Assembly (NCBI GenBank): GCA_016508695.1
Contig: VNKQ01000009.1
Coordinates: forward strand, 62,001-126,000
DNA from: Hyphodiscus hymeniophilus
Taxonomy: Eukaryota; Ascomycota; Leotiomycetes; Helotiales; Hyphodiscaceae
Direction: 5' to 3'
DNA: 64,000 bases
In this document: positions 32,926 to 44,744 of the stretch, piece by piece
Position numbering within the stretch: position 1 is the stretch's first letter
How the letters are laid out: each line of letters begins with the position of its first letter
The notes under the pieces: generated by a model
What the model saw: only the letters and a program-made list of their open reading frames with translations
Databases searched by the model: none
Told to the model about the DNA's origin: nothing
Program-made: the position numbers and the translations under genes

Positions 32926-34674
32926 GGATGTATGTGATAATCAAGATCTCGATGGGCTATCTTGAAAGTGGTATGAAGATTTCTGTGAAGTTGAAGGGTA
33001 AGGAAAGATATAAGTACCATTTTAAGTGGGAGGTTGAGATTTCTCTGGAAATTGCTAAATGATGTTGGCAGAAGAAGCAAGTGGATTCAGTTGGAAGATA
33101 AAAAGGGTCAGCAGCGGATTCAAAGAGGGAGGGGCGTACGATGGAAGCAAGACTTGGACTACTCAAGATAGGACTTCGAAATTGATAGTTTAGCCATATT
33201 GGGTGTTCCGTCTTGACACGCTTCCTTTGTAGATGGTCTGGGTAAGAAGGGGAAAAAGGATTCAGATGAGGGATTCTGCGATATCCATGTACGAACAGCC
33301 ATCGAGTGAAGTCAAAAGACTGCTTCTTTGTTCAGCCGGATTGGTGACTAGCAAACACAGGAATCCGCAGAATCTCTACTCTGGTGCTCACGCTACATTA
33401 TGTTTTGTAGAAGTCTAAAGACCATTTCCCAGTTTAGATATGTAGAAAGCAAAGAAATTGATACGGAACGTTCCTGATTCTATCATGAAAGGAAAACACC
33501 CTTACGCTTTATCACAAGACTATCAAGAAGTGGCTACATCCAAAATCGCTTGTAGATTCAGTGACTGCTTACTAGTCCTTGCCAAAGATAGCCTTGTATA
33601 TATTTTCTCAAATGGTACTAGTTAATGAGACATCTTACAAAAGTAGACTTGGGTGATTGGTGACCGGTGTATGGGAAAAAGCTGCGATGTCGTACACATT
33701 CTCGGTGAGTCCGCGTTGATAAAAGCAAGCAGTATACTCAATCCGGCGATGCTCGCCATTTGGAGATCTCTTACTTTCTGAATTCTATGGTGTTGGGGCC
33801 AATCGAAAACAAACTAAGCTTTCAATCGGTTCCAAGTCGATGTGCCAGTCCAAGGAATCTCTAACAAAATCACGTGATTCACATTTGTCGTAGGGTTAAA
33901 GGTATCGGTACTCAATGACCCAACAATATCCCCCAGGATGGAGAAGCTCACCGGCTATTGCAAGCGAGGAATTAGCAGGAAAGAGTGGTACAGGAGGTAA
34001 TCGAGTACGGGAGTAGATGGATCCGACACAGATCTTGATCCTTCAGAGCAACTCCAACAAAAGCCCCAATCACCAGCCACGTTTCCGAAAGCAGCGGCAG
34101 ATTCTGAAGTCATGGGATGATGGGATTCTCCAAAATGGCATCCATCAAACGTCATCCCTTTGGTCATCCCGGGAAACCATTGGTGATCCACGCACTAAAT
34201 GAGCCACAGGTGGCTGAAGGATACCAGTAGCGCGGCTAATCGAGTAGCCTCCCGCTAAAGACCAAGGAAAGGCGCAGCTCCATGACTACTAGTTGATGAA
34301 GAGTTTGACCTTTTGATCCTCATCCAGGTGCGGGGCAGATGCAGATAGATGCAGATGCAGGAGATCCTTGCCGCCGCCGCACGCAACAGAGTTCTGGTCT
34401 GGATGGCAATATTCTATCAAACCGTGAGTTCTGTTGGTCGATCGGTAGCATTCCAAAGCTCCTGGATGAATTCTGATCAATAGTAAACAATCAGTGGTAA
34501 ACATTGAACGTATATATATATTAGGTTTCAACATCCAACGCTCGACGGAGGGGTAATGTAACCTTAGATGGCAGGTGCCATGTTCGAAACCCCGCTTCGA
34601 CCGACTCTCTCGATTGGGAGTCGATTCTGAGACCAGTCCCGTCACTGCCTCTCGTTGGACAGCAGCTACCCTTG
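32926..34674. other. Intergenic region of about 1.7 kb
   Basis: No convincing ORF on either strand. A TATATATATA run sits near 34512. This is one of the longest gene-free stretches of the window. Confidence 0.45.
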
Positions 34675-34700
34675 CCCCTCACCCCTCACCCCTCGCCCCT
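34675..34700 (+). promoter_or_regulatory. Four CCCCT boxes at exact 7-bp spacing (STRE-like array)
   Basis: CCCCT occurs at 34675, 34682, 34689 and 34696, with further copies at 34931 and 35005, all upstream of the ATG at 35121. CCCCT/AGGGG is the yeast stress-response element bound by Msn2/4-type zinc fingers. The downstream gene has the look of a stress-protective hydrophilic protein. Function is inferred. Confidence 0.45.
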
Positions 34701-35120
34701 CGCCCTTTTGGCGGTATTACACCATACAAATGACGCCTCACCTCCAACACCTCTCTCCATACAGGATTCACTCTCTCATCCAACTCCAATTGCATACATG
34801 ATACCTTCCTTAGACCGAACACGAGTCTCGACTGGGCTTAATTAGGGTCTCGGATCTGCTCGTGATGTGGACGGGACCCAAGACATCCCAATCGAGCTTA
34901 CGCCACACACGACATCATCGATCTTCATTACCCCTCCATAGCCCGGTTTTCCTTATGTTGCCGTAGCACGGGAATGATCATTCGTTTGATATAACCCGAA
35001 CTACCCCCTTCATCTGTTCCTCCATATTCATTCATCTTTTCAATTCAAAATCACAGTACATTCATCTCAAAAGAACCAATACTTCCTCCACCACTTCATT
35101 GATACCCAGAAACCGCAAAT

Positions 35121-38100
35121 ATGGAGAAGATCAAGAATATCCTGTATGATATCATCTCAGTCTCCTTCGGCATCATGCTAATCCTTTCAGTTCGGGACAC
35201 AAGAACGATGAGAACGTAACTACGGAACACACGACTGGAACTTCTGGAACTTCTGGAACCTCTGGTGTGCACTCCGGTAATGATCAGACCTCTGGCTTGA
35301 CTTCTGGTACCACAACCAGCCAAGGCCTCACGGGAGAAGGCACCCATCTTTCAGGACACCGTGATAATCTGGGTTCGAGCAATACTACAACCCAGAACAC
35401 AACCTCGAGCGGTCTAGGAAACACTTCCAACACGACATCAACTGGGCTGGGAAATACACAGACCACAGGACTCTCGTCTGGCACAGCAGGTCCCCATACG
35501 TCCGGTCTTGCCAACAAAGCAGATCCAAGAGTCGATTCTGATCTTGATGGCTCGAGAACGGCTGGCGTAGGAAACACTTCGAGCAGCCTAGGAAGTAACC
35601 AGAACACCACATCGAGTGGATTAGGAAGTAACCAAAACGCCACCGCAGGTGGACTGGGACATCACCAAAACACGACTTCGAGTGGACTTGGAAATACCCA
35701 GAACGCTGGAATATCATCGGGAACGGCAGGACCTCATACATCCAGTCTCGAGAATAAAATAGATCCAAGAGTCGATTCTGATCGTGATGGCTCGAGAACA
35801 GTTGGAGGAGCAGGAAATACGACTTCAACTGGTTATGGCAGCTCCAACACTACCGGCCACACCACAGGTGACACTGGCTTCAGTGGAGTAAGTTCTTCAA
35901 ATGTGCAGTACATTTCATAAATCTAATAGGATCGCAGCCTCACAGGGTTGAAGCAGCCAACCGCCTCGATCCAGCAGTCAACACAGAGGGCGGAGTTGGC
36001 TTTGAAAGCGCTCACCACCATTCAAAGAAACATGGTGGTGGAGCCGAGGAAGCTGATCATGACCACAGCAATAGTGGAGGACGTGATGCCGCAATCGGCG
36101 CAGGAGGAGTTGGCCTGGCTGAGCAGTGAGTCCACCTGGAAGTGATCAAAATTCTTGTTCTAATAATGTTCAGTGACCATCACAAACATCAACACGAACG
36201 AGGCACCGGAGCGGGAGGCCTGACGGGCTCTTCCACCGGCGCTTATGATAACACAGCAAGCTCAACCGGCCACCAGTCCTCCCATCTCGGAAGAGATACG
36301 GCGGTCGTTGGAGGAGGGGCGGGTTTGGCTGAACAGTAAGTAGTTTAGACATCGAATTGCTTCCCATAGATCAGAGAGAGAGAAACCTTTTAAATTTAAA
36401 CAACAAGTATTTAGAATTAGATTTCTTTATTATTTTGGTTTATATAAGTTATATTGACTTACACATGCTCAGTGAACACCACAAACACCAAAATGAGCGA
36501 GGCACCGGTGTTGGAGGCCTCACGGGCTCTTCCCCCGGAGCTTACAACAACACAACGGATTACTCCACTGGAGCCCCCAGTGGAGCGTATGATAGTACAA
36601 CAGGCTCAACTGGCCACCAATCCTCCCATCTCGGAAGAGATGCCGCGGTAATTGGAGGAGGAGCAGGCTTGGCCGAGCAGTAAGCCTTTTCGAGATTGTG
36701 AGATTTCATTACTAAAGTCTGCATAGTGAACATCACAAGCATCAGAATGAGCGTGGATCAGGTATTGGAGGCACTTCGTCGACCACAGGAACCGGAACCA
36801 CATCAACTGGTACCGACCCTGCTCATCCCCACAAGTCCCATCTTGCAAACGTGGTCGACCCTCGGGTAGACCCAAACATGGATGGTAGCCGAGGACACAC
36901 CTCCGACCCATATACAGCTGGTGCTGGCCAATCTCATCTTGGCCGTGATGCTACAGTGGGAGCAGTGGGAGGAGCTGGAGCCTATGAAGCTGGAAAGCAT
37001 CATCACGGTACTGACACTGGAGTGGGAGGCACATCATCGTCTACCACTGCGGGCCCACATTCGTCGAATGTTGCCAACAAGGCGGACCCCACTGTTGACA
37101 GCGATCGCTCCAAGGATCATCATTATGGTAGGGATGCAGGAATTGCAGGTGGTGTTGGCGGTGCTGCTTATGAAGCGGAGTATGTTCGTCCCTAATTTTT
37201 CTCTCCATTCTTCTGAACAATGCTGACTTGAGTTTTCACAGCAAGTACCAACAGAAACACGATAAGGACTTGACTCATGCAGAACGCGAAGCAAAGAAGG
37301 AGCACAAGCATGAGTTGAAAGAGGAGAAGCGTGAGCACAAGGAAGAGAAACATCAACACAAGGAAAGCAAAGGTGGTCTTCTATCCTTCCTCCGTAAGTT
37401 GCTGTGTCTCCCCTGGCTTGGTATGCCTAGCTGATTGAAACTATGCAGACCGTGACAAGAGTAAGAAGTACACAAAGGAAGAAGAAGACGAGTTTGATCG
37501 TCAAGAACGCGAGCATAACTCTCACAAAGGCCGTGACGCTCTTGGAGGAGCCGCAGTCGGAGGAGCAGCCTATGAAGCTGACAAGCATCACCGCGATCAC
37601 ACCTCCGGAGTTGAGGCAGATACCAATAAAGCTCTCCCAACTGCTCCAGGAAACCACGGAATTGGCACAGGTGCTGGCACACAAAATGCTCTTGCTGGAG
37701 ACAACACCACGTCCACCTCATCAGGTCATCATCTCGGAAGAGACGCCGCCGCTGTAGGTGGAGCTGGGGCTCTCGGCGAACACGAGCATAACACTCACTC
37801 CGGAACAACAGGGTCAGGCGTTAATGCCACACCACTAGACCAGAAGCCGCGAGGAACCGATTTGGGTGACAAGTTACACGGCGTTGAACGTAATCGCGGC
37901 GTTCAAGGCTCAACAGGCTTCCCACATGAGAGTGCTGGGTCTGTAGGACATGGTAACACATCTTCAGGTCTGACCGGTGGGAACCAATACGATAACACGT
38001 CCTCCGGTCTCACCGGCTCAAGCCAAGGCCACTCCTCCCACCTCGGCCGCGATGCAGCAGGTGTTGGTGCTGCCGGCGCGCTTGGTGAACACGAGCACCG

Positions 38101-38395
38101 CAAGCACGAGACAACCACCGGCCAACAGCCCTCTCTCGGAACCCAAGCCCAAAACTTCCCCACCACAGACGCACACTCTTCTTCTCAAGACCCGAAGTAC
38201 AGCGGTGCCGGATATGATTCCAGCAACACGGGATTCCAGAGCGGAGCAGGGAGTGAGAGGAACAGACTCCACAAGGATCCTCCTGCCGGCCATCCCGCTG
38301 CTCAAGCTATGCAGGGTGAGGAGAACCTGAACCGTGATACGGGTGTTGCGAATGCTCATGGGCAGGGTGGTGTCAATACTGGTAGCAACTACTGA
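35121..38395 (+). CDS. Large hydrophilic Gly/Ser/Thr/His-rich repeat protein (LEA-like)
   Basis: Eight exons (35121-35143, 35191-35887, 35938-36125, 36174-36335, 36473-36679, 36727-37179, 37242-37393, 37449-38395) sum to 942 residues in frame. There is no signal peptide or membrane segment. Repeats dominate: GLGNT and TTSSGLG units; PH(T/S)S...NK.DP.VDSD units; and blocks of the type SSHLGRDAAVIGGGAGLAEQ. The last contain a small Gly/Ala helix and are followed by a His/Lys-rich HHKHQ.ERG segment. A charged Lys/Glu/His coiled stretch sits around exon 7. Related proteins with DPRVDSD and LGRDAA repeats are common in filamentous ascomycetes and uncharacterised. I infer a disordered, possibly stress-protective protein. 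Introns 3-5 all interrupt the same E-H site in phase 2. Confidence 0.85.
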
Positions 38396-38920
38396 TCTAT
38401 TTGCCTGAGCTGCAAGGTTTTGGTCTTGGAGCGGGACTTCGGATGGATGGGTTTTGAAATGAAATCTGGGTCTGTTTTTAGCCTTGTGATTGAGAAAATA
38501 AATGTTCGTCTTTAAGTAAAGTAAAATTGCTCGTTCTCCTTACCCACGTCATCCACAACAGTGCGTGGTATTCATGGAGTCCGTACCTCCCCACTGACCT
38601 TAGCTCTCATCGCGAATCTTTCGTGATTTGACAGGTAGACTCCTGGTGTTGGCAGGCTATTAGGTGCCATGTAGTTTGGGGAATGTTTCGTCTCGGATCT
38701 GATTCATCACCTCAAGAGGCCACTTCCGTTTTCTTCTATTCTACAGCATGGTCCTATTCTACAGCGTGGTATCTCAAAATCGGGCCCCTGGAAAGCAGCC
38801 CAGGTCGCGCACGGCTCCAGGTTACAAGGTAGTCATAGCATAGCACTGTAAGCTACCATGCATGTCCGAACATGAATACCTTACATGTTCCCTCTGTCAA
38901 GGTTGATAGCCGCTCTTCCT
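38396..38920. other. Intergenic region
   Basis: The 3' flank of the repeat-protein gene. A short direct repeat (TTCTATTCTACAGC.TGGT-type, two copies near 38735-38770) is the only structure seen. Confidence 0.4.
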
Positions 38921-39600
38921 TTATTCAGTCAACTCGCGTGATGTAGATGGGCATATAGCAAAGTCTGCATTTTTGACGTCGACGCCATTCGCATCGACAT
39001 GCAACAGTTCCTTTTCGACTCTTTCCTTCTGATCTTTGGCTCTTTCCTTCTTATCTCTGGCATAATAGAGACTGCTGAATTTCCCAAAAGAAATTGAGAT
39101 CCAAGCTTTCTGAAAACAAGCGATGGTTTGGACTATAGGGAGTCTGTCTGTGACTTTCATACTCGGCCGAACACGTTCAACCTCGATTCCTGGAACCGAG
39201 CCGGGATGATAAATTCTGCGCCGATGGGGTGCTCCTGGGCCGTAGAGATTAAGCAATGAATCTATGAACAGGAGAGGAGTTCCTAGCACATTCCCTGCCT
39301 GCAATGCATCAGTCGAAGGTATCTGCAGGCGTCGATAAACTCGAGGCAGGCAAGACGTACGAAATCCATGATTGCAACTTCGCTTGCAGTGGTGGAATGG
39401 GGCTTGCCAGTATGCGGATCTGGGATCTTCCACACAACTTGAGTTCCGTTGTCCATGGTCAAAAGCAGGGTCTTGTTGTACATGCCATCAGGATACTTTT
39501 CAACGCCCACGCATGATTTCGCTCCGACAGCTTCGGCGGCGATGCGGCCCAAGTCGTTGACGTTGAACCTGACGTAGCGCTGTGACATTGGCAAGCGCAT
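38921..39600 (-). pseudogene. Aim9-like phosphotransferase (APH/kinase fold), truncated
   Basis: The segment SQRYVRFNVNDLGRIAAEAVGAKSC, then YNKTLLLTMDNGTQVVWKIPDP and EVAIMDF, matches the N-lobe of fungal Aim9-like phosphotransferases. A 62-base intron (39360-39299) joins it to AGNVLGTP. The next stretch reads in the wrong frame: another frame holds the expected AQEHPIGAEFII. Frame then returns at SVPGIEVERVRPSMKV, so two compensating indels are likely. The protein stops after FAICPSTSRELTE, where intact members continue through a catalytic loop and DFG-like region that are absent here. The N-terminus is also incomplete. It cannot be an active kinase. Confidence 0.75.
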
Positions 39601-39813
39601 CTGCCTATAGGCTTTCCTTAGTCGGACATACCTCTGTTATAAATTCGCCAATCTGGTTGGCTAGCGATGTGCTTCGTTTCCAGGCGTATTAACAGATAAC
39701 ATGCAGTGAGGTCAGGATGAGAGGATGGTTATGGTCTGCTGTGGACGTATCACCATGGTGATTAAGCAGAGGCACCAACTTTATCACATTGGTCGGAATT
39801 GTAACGGACTTCC

Positions 39814-42048
39814 TCAGCTGATTTCGAAGGTTTCGAGCTCAAACTTGCCCTCGTCCAACGCATCAAGTCCTTTACCATACATGTATCCATGAAGGTATAT
39901 ATCTGCAAATTCTTAGAGTTAGCATGCCGAATGAGGTTAAGTTGCGGTGGAAGACGTTGTTCACGGCGCACATATCCGAGTATTCCAAACTCGAGGCATG
40001 TATGAAGTGGGAAGGAATACTCTAAGGGAAAGACCTCACCCCCAACGAGCTCGAAATCACCCTCATCGAAGGGTCGCAGAAGAAGCGGGACTGCGCATCC
40101 GAGTAAGACGGCAATGATATCACCATCCTGATAGTTCTCGGGACAAAGGCCCATCAAGCCTTGTTCAGAAACAAAGAATCTGCGCCCTGTCAAACACCCA
40201 CAGGCAAAGCGCATCCAGGACTCGACCCAAGAAACAGACTCAAAAAGAACAGATTCATGCTTCGCTAATCGCAACGGGACAGGCACTTCAACATTTGAGC
40301 CAATGCGGGCGAAAGCTCCTAGGATCCTCTTGAGGAGCTTGGGATCATTTCCGTCGGTGTCGCACATGATGGTCTTTAGGAATGCTGCTTCGTAGTAGCC
40401 AGCGGTATCATCGTCATCGTCCGTAATTTCTAGCATCTCATACCACCCCAGAACAGCAACAACCATATTTCCGAAGTTGCTTGTTCCTTGAAGATTCGTG
40501 GGCTGCCCAAGAACGCTGACTGCGTCGAGCCGGAATCCACGGGCCCGCAATAAGCCTCTGTCTGTGTCAATCGTTGCCTGGGCAGGGAGATCCTTTGACG
40601 CCGAGAAGGACTTCGCGCCCAGCGGTCTCACAATCATAGGCCGGAAGTATCTTAAAAATCCAGAAGCCCAATCTGGCGTCCAGGAGGGTAGATTGGGAAT
40701 GCTGGTCCAAGTAAGCTTGCCACATATTACATCAAGTTTGACCTCTCGTTTTAATACGTAGTCGATTACGCTGATGTAAACCTGGCGAACTGAACTAGAA
40801 TAGTCAATCTGCATCATTGGATCATCCCGCGCACTTGTGACACCTATTAGAGCATAGACCTAGAAGAATAGAACCATGGAGTCAGTATCCATCTCTTACG
40901 CGGAGACATGATAGGATGGAATTCCTTCAGAAGCCGTGGACATGTTCTGGGACGTAATATGAGGGTCCCCAAGAGATTGAGTGGACGAACAAGGACTTAT
41001 GAGTACTCACCATGTCGCGAGGGTCAGTAGAAAGGTGACTGTTAAAGAATGTTAAGACCTTAGAGAGACTAGGGGGTCCAGGATCATCTGAAGCTGGAAG
41101 ATTCAGGACCTTCGGGCCGCCATTCAGAATCGTTTGCCAGAGGTTTATTTCATGGCCACGAGCATAGGTTCTAGCATTCGCGGACAAGGATATCTTGTTC
41201 TGTACGGTGGCAAAGACCTCCCAGTCGATCGTCTGGGTTCCGTATCGCAAAGTCATTTTGGGTGCCGAGTTGACCTCTTGAATAACCCAGATGCGTTTCC
41301 AGTATTCAAGTCCCAGAATCCACGTAAGCTCTGACCACTGCCGATCATTCTTATTATCTAATAGCACTCCCTCCACGTACGGTGAGTCCTCAATGTGGTC
41401 ATACAAATCCTGTATGAGGGAGAAAGTACCAGGTGCGAAATGTGTTGAGTCTCCGAGCCAGGCAATCACCTCTGTTGCTTGGGAATAGATTCTCCTCATT
41501 TTCGAAACTTGATCATTCCTCTCTTCTGGATCCTTCTGATTGATACACAAAGCATCGACCCAAACAAGCTTACTCTTCGTCGGAACTCGCAGCTGTTCTA
41601 ACGCGCTTTTCAGAGTGCTGCTGATCCAGAAAGAATACGAGTCAATGATGATCAAGGCTGCGTCATTGTATGGACTCCAGCGGTAGGACAGGGCCTCATA
41701 CTCTGGCGTTTCTCCAAGAGACACATGGATAAGAGTCGCCTCGGTATTGTTGATAGCCGCGAGCTGAGCGTCGTTCCAAGTACGTGACGGTGATAACGGT
41801 GGTAGTTGAAGTAGCCGGATTTCGTTTCGAGCTGGGTCCAACGGAGAATACTCATACAGAGGTCGAACCGGTCTCATCTTGTCAGGCGGTCGAGAAGATG
41901 AGAGATCTGGTGGTTCTGGGGTCACTTCAGATGTTTTGGCAAGTTTCTTGACTCTTTTGCGTTTCTTGGACTTCTTGGTAGTTGGTCTTGGCCATGATGG
42001 CCTATGCCACAAGCCTGGTGTTGATTTCGTTATTCTCTTCATTGTCAT
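39814..42048 (-). CDS. HET-domain protein with basic N-terminus
   Basis: Three exons, 42048-41011, 40859-40040 and 39902-39814, encode 648 residues. A Lys/Arg-rich stretch (about 25-38) looks like a nuclear-localisation signal. The HET domain shows YEALSYRWSP near residue 118 and LVWVDALCINQKD near 161, with VIAWLGDST. Splicing at DPRDM-VYALIG restores the family's mid-region. The last intron restores the canonical end FELVGDIYLHGYMYGKGLD...ETFEIS, where unspliced reading would give an unrelated tail. Introns of 151 and 137 bases are long for this window. The gene is intact, unlike the kinase relic next to it. The likely role is in non-self recognition. Confidence 0.92.
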
Positions 42049-44744
42049 TGCGCAGGAGAAAGTGGTTTAGGAGGAGCGGACGTTGTTGTTCAAGCTGTGT
42101 CTGAGGCTGGGGTTACAGTACGGGGCATGCATTCACTGCGCCACGATTGTCCCCCTGTACAGGTACAATGGCAGACTTCCAAGGCTGCGACAAGTTACTC
42201 TCTTGGTAATGTCTACAACAGGTCCGCGCAGCGCATTAAGCTCGCTGACCGAAGTGATGAATACTGAGGGAGCATCGCCAAATGAAAGGTTCGCCTGAGG
42301 CGCGCAGTCAATGAGTCGTGGTTCGGTTTCGGCCTCATTGTAAATAGATGCCTCAGGCTTCAATACAGCCTCGTTCTGAAGGGTTGGTGCTAGATCGGGT
42401 ACGTTAGAAGACGACTTTACTGACACAATCCATAAAAGAAACTCACCGCTAAAATACGTCGAATGCGATACTTGTTTCGTGTGTAACACTTCGAACAGGC
42501 ATATGCGCACTACAATAGCTGCAGAGGCCCGCACTAGGGCGTTAGACAGCATCCTCGCACGAGGAAACCCCTGAGTCTCCTAACTCGCACGCACAGCATG
42601 GCATATCGTAGCATTATCGGCGGTGCCAAACAGTCGGTGACTGCACAATCTTATGCATGAGAGTGCTATGAATGCAAGCGTAAGTCAACAAGGCTTCTCC
42701 CGGTCTGCTCCCCTCGGTCTTCTTTGAGATTGCGTCGGTGTTATGGATTTCAACTGTGTTAATCAGATATGCCCGCCATTGGGACGTAACAAGCAAGAGG
42801 ACAATGACCACGCAAGGCCGCAGTCGACTTAGCTGGCGGCAAGAGCGCACTCTCTGGTCAGCTCCCTCCAAAAAGTGTTGGTCTTACTATTCATTTATTC
42901 AGAGTTGAAGTACAGCGATGATCTCTTCAAGTACTCGAGTACACTCGAGGTCGATTCGTTTGTGATGAGGCGTATGAGATGAGCCAATGTCGAGCCTCTT
43001 AATATTCACAAGCAATCCAAGCCAGAAAATTATCTGCACGTCACCACCTCAACCCCAATATGCTATGAATATCAAACTCTCAGCAATCCTTTCGCTGCAA
43101 GTTATCTAGGCCACGAGACGACGAATTCTGCCACGCATGTCGTATTCTCAGCGGCTCAGCCTCTACATCCCCCTGACAGAAACAGACAGCCCAATTTCAG
43201 AGATGACCCAGACAGGCAGTTACAGCTTTCCAGGCTCACACTAGTATATGAACGATTCACAGATAGCACGAATGTTTTGTTATTGACGAATTGTTTTATT
43301 TCGACATTCAGTACCTCGAAGCTTCGGCAAGTCGAACATGAAGCTGTTTACTTGTAGCCATTTATTTGGCGCCATGGTAGCAGTGGGAGTAGCAACTCCG
43401 AGGCAGTGTGCTGTATAAGGAAAAATTCCTTGCGATGAGCAACGAGGTGTTGTGGGAAACGACTGCAAGTGCTTAAGGTCAAACTTGGTAGTACCACTGA
43501 AGATGTCGTAGACAGCATCAGACATAATATGAAGAATTGTACGGCGATGAGCCCCAACTCCTCTCCAAAACCCTCCAAAAACAGTATGAAGTCACTTGAC
43601 AAGCGACGGGGAATTGAGAAGTCTTCTCGAAGCGCTCTGTAACACCCTATCGGCTAATAGGAAGCTTCAAACCCTCTTGTTTCAATGATTTTCAAGCTCT
43701 AGCAATGCCTGCGCACGCAAGGGGTTGGTGGAACGAAGCGTTGTCTTGTGTGGTGTTGGGTGTGGTGTTGGTTTGACATCCTCGTTCCAAAGTTGGTGGC
43801 TGGGCTTTTCATGAGAGCGGTGTGATTTGAAGCAAAGTTATTTTCCTTCCGTGCGAGAACCCCGCACTCCTCGAGCCTCTCCAACATCACCCCTCCCACT
43901 CCAGAAACCATTGCCATTATCGCGTAATCATATTATCAATTCGTCGAGAGGCTCTTGTTCTTTCATCCTCTCATCCACCCATCCTTCCATCCTTCAAAGC
44001 TCCACTGTTTCAACGACGAATCACATCTCGAACAAACCGGCCGTCCTTCAAGTCGTGGGTTTCCAATGGATGAACACCACCTTCTGCCTCGACGTGCATA
44101 CGCCACCTGCGAGCAATCACCAAATGCTCGTTCAGTCAGCAAGCCACAGCCACACAGTGTGACATTTCCTCGTCCAGCTGTACAAAACACCCTTGTAGTC
44201 AACTGAAATTGTCGAGATAATGTTCTCCCCATTGAGTGGATACGCCCGAGCAAGTGCGGCAGGGAAAAGATCCAACGAAGGAGAACCTCATGCACCATGA
44301 TGGTTCCCAAAATGGAAACAAAGAGGCTGAGATTTCCCCGAATCGTGGTGCAGCGACGGGTAGATTATGAGGTGGGTTGCGGATCCTCTAGTAGTTCTGC
44401 TGTCGACCTCTTTAGTTATTTTATATCTTCATTAATATCCTATCACCTATCCTGCCGTCCAGAGAATTGCTTCCTGTGAACATATCCGCATAGTCGTATT
44501 CTGTACTTAGTTTTGAGACCGAGACGCAAATTCTTATCGCGACAGACAAGCCACGCTGAACGGCTGCGCCGCAACTCCAGAGCTCCTGGTTGCCTGAAAC
44601 GCATTCTCGTCGTACAAACAACCCCACGATCGACAACCTCGTCGCATCACCGAGCCGCATGCCTCAATTTCGATATCGGTAGCAACGAGCCTTCCGTTCT
44701 GAATTCGCTATTCAGCGATTTCGAACGGATTGTTTGACTACAGT
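42049..44744. other. Intergenic region of about 2.7 kb
   Basis: The largest gene-free stretch. A minus-strand ORF at 42133-42552 contains a possible GT-AG intron but no recognisable domain. The palindrome at 42931-42942 lies here, and the right end has CATCC-type pyrimidine-rich repeats near 43965-44000. No RNA gene was recognised. Confidence 0.45.
42931..42942. promoter_or_regulatory. 12-bp palindrome GTACTCGAGTAC, copy 3
   Basis: Identical to copies 1 and 2. It is followed at once by ACTCGAG, so the CTCGAG core occurs twice within 15 bases. It lies about 880 bases upstream of the HET gene start at 42048. Confidence 0.4.

Noticed and set aside
34590..34605. TTCGAAACCCC resembling a tRNA T loop
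   Set aside because: The flanking bases do not form a T-arm stem and no cloverleaf can be drawn upstream.
42133..42552. 139-codon minus-strand ORF with a plausible GT-AG intron
   Set aside because: No recognisable domain, low-complexity support only, and the splice is not needed to keep it open.
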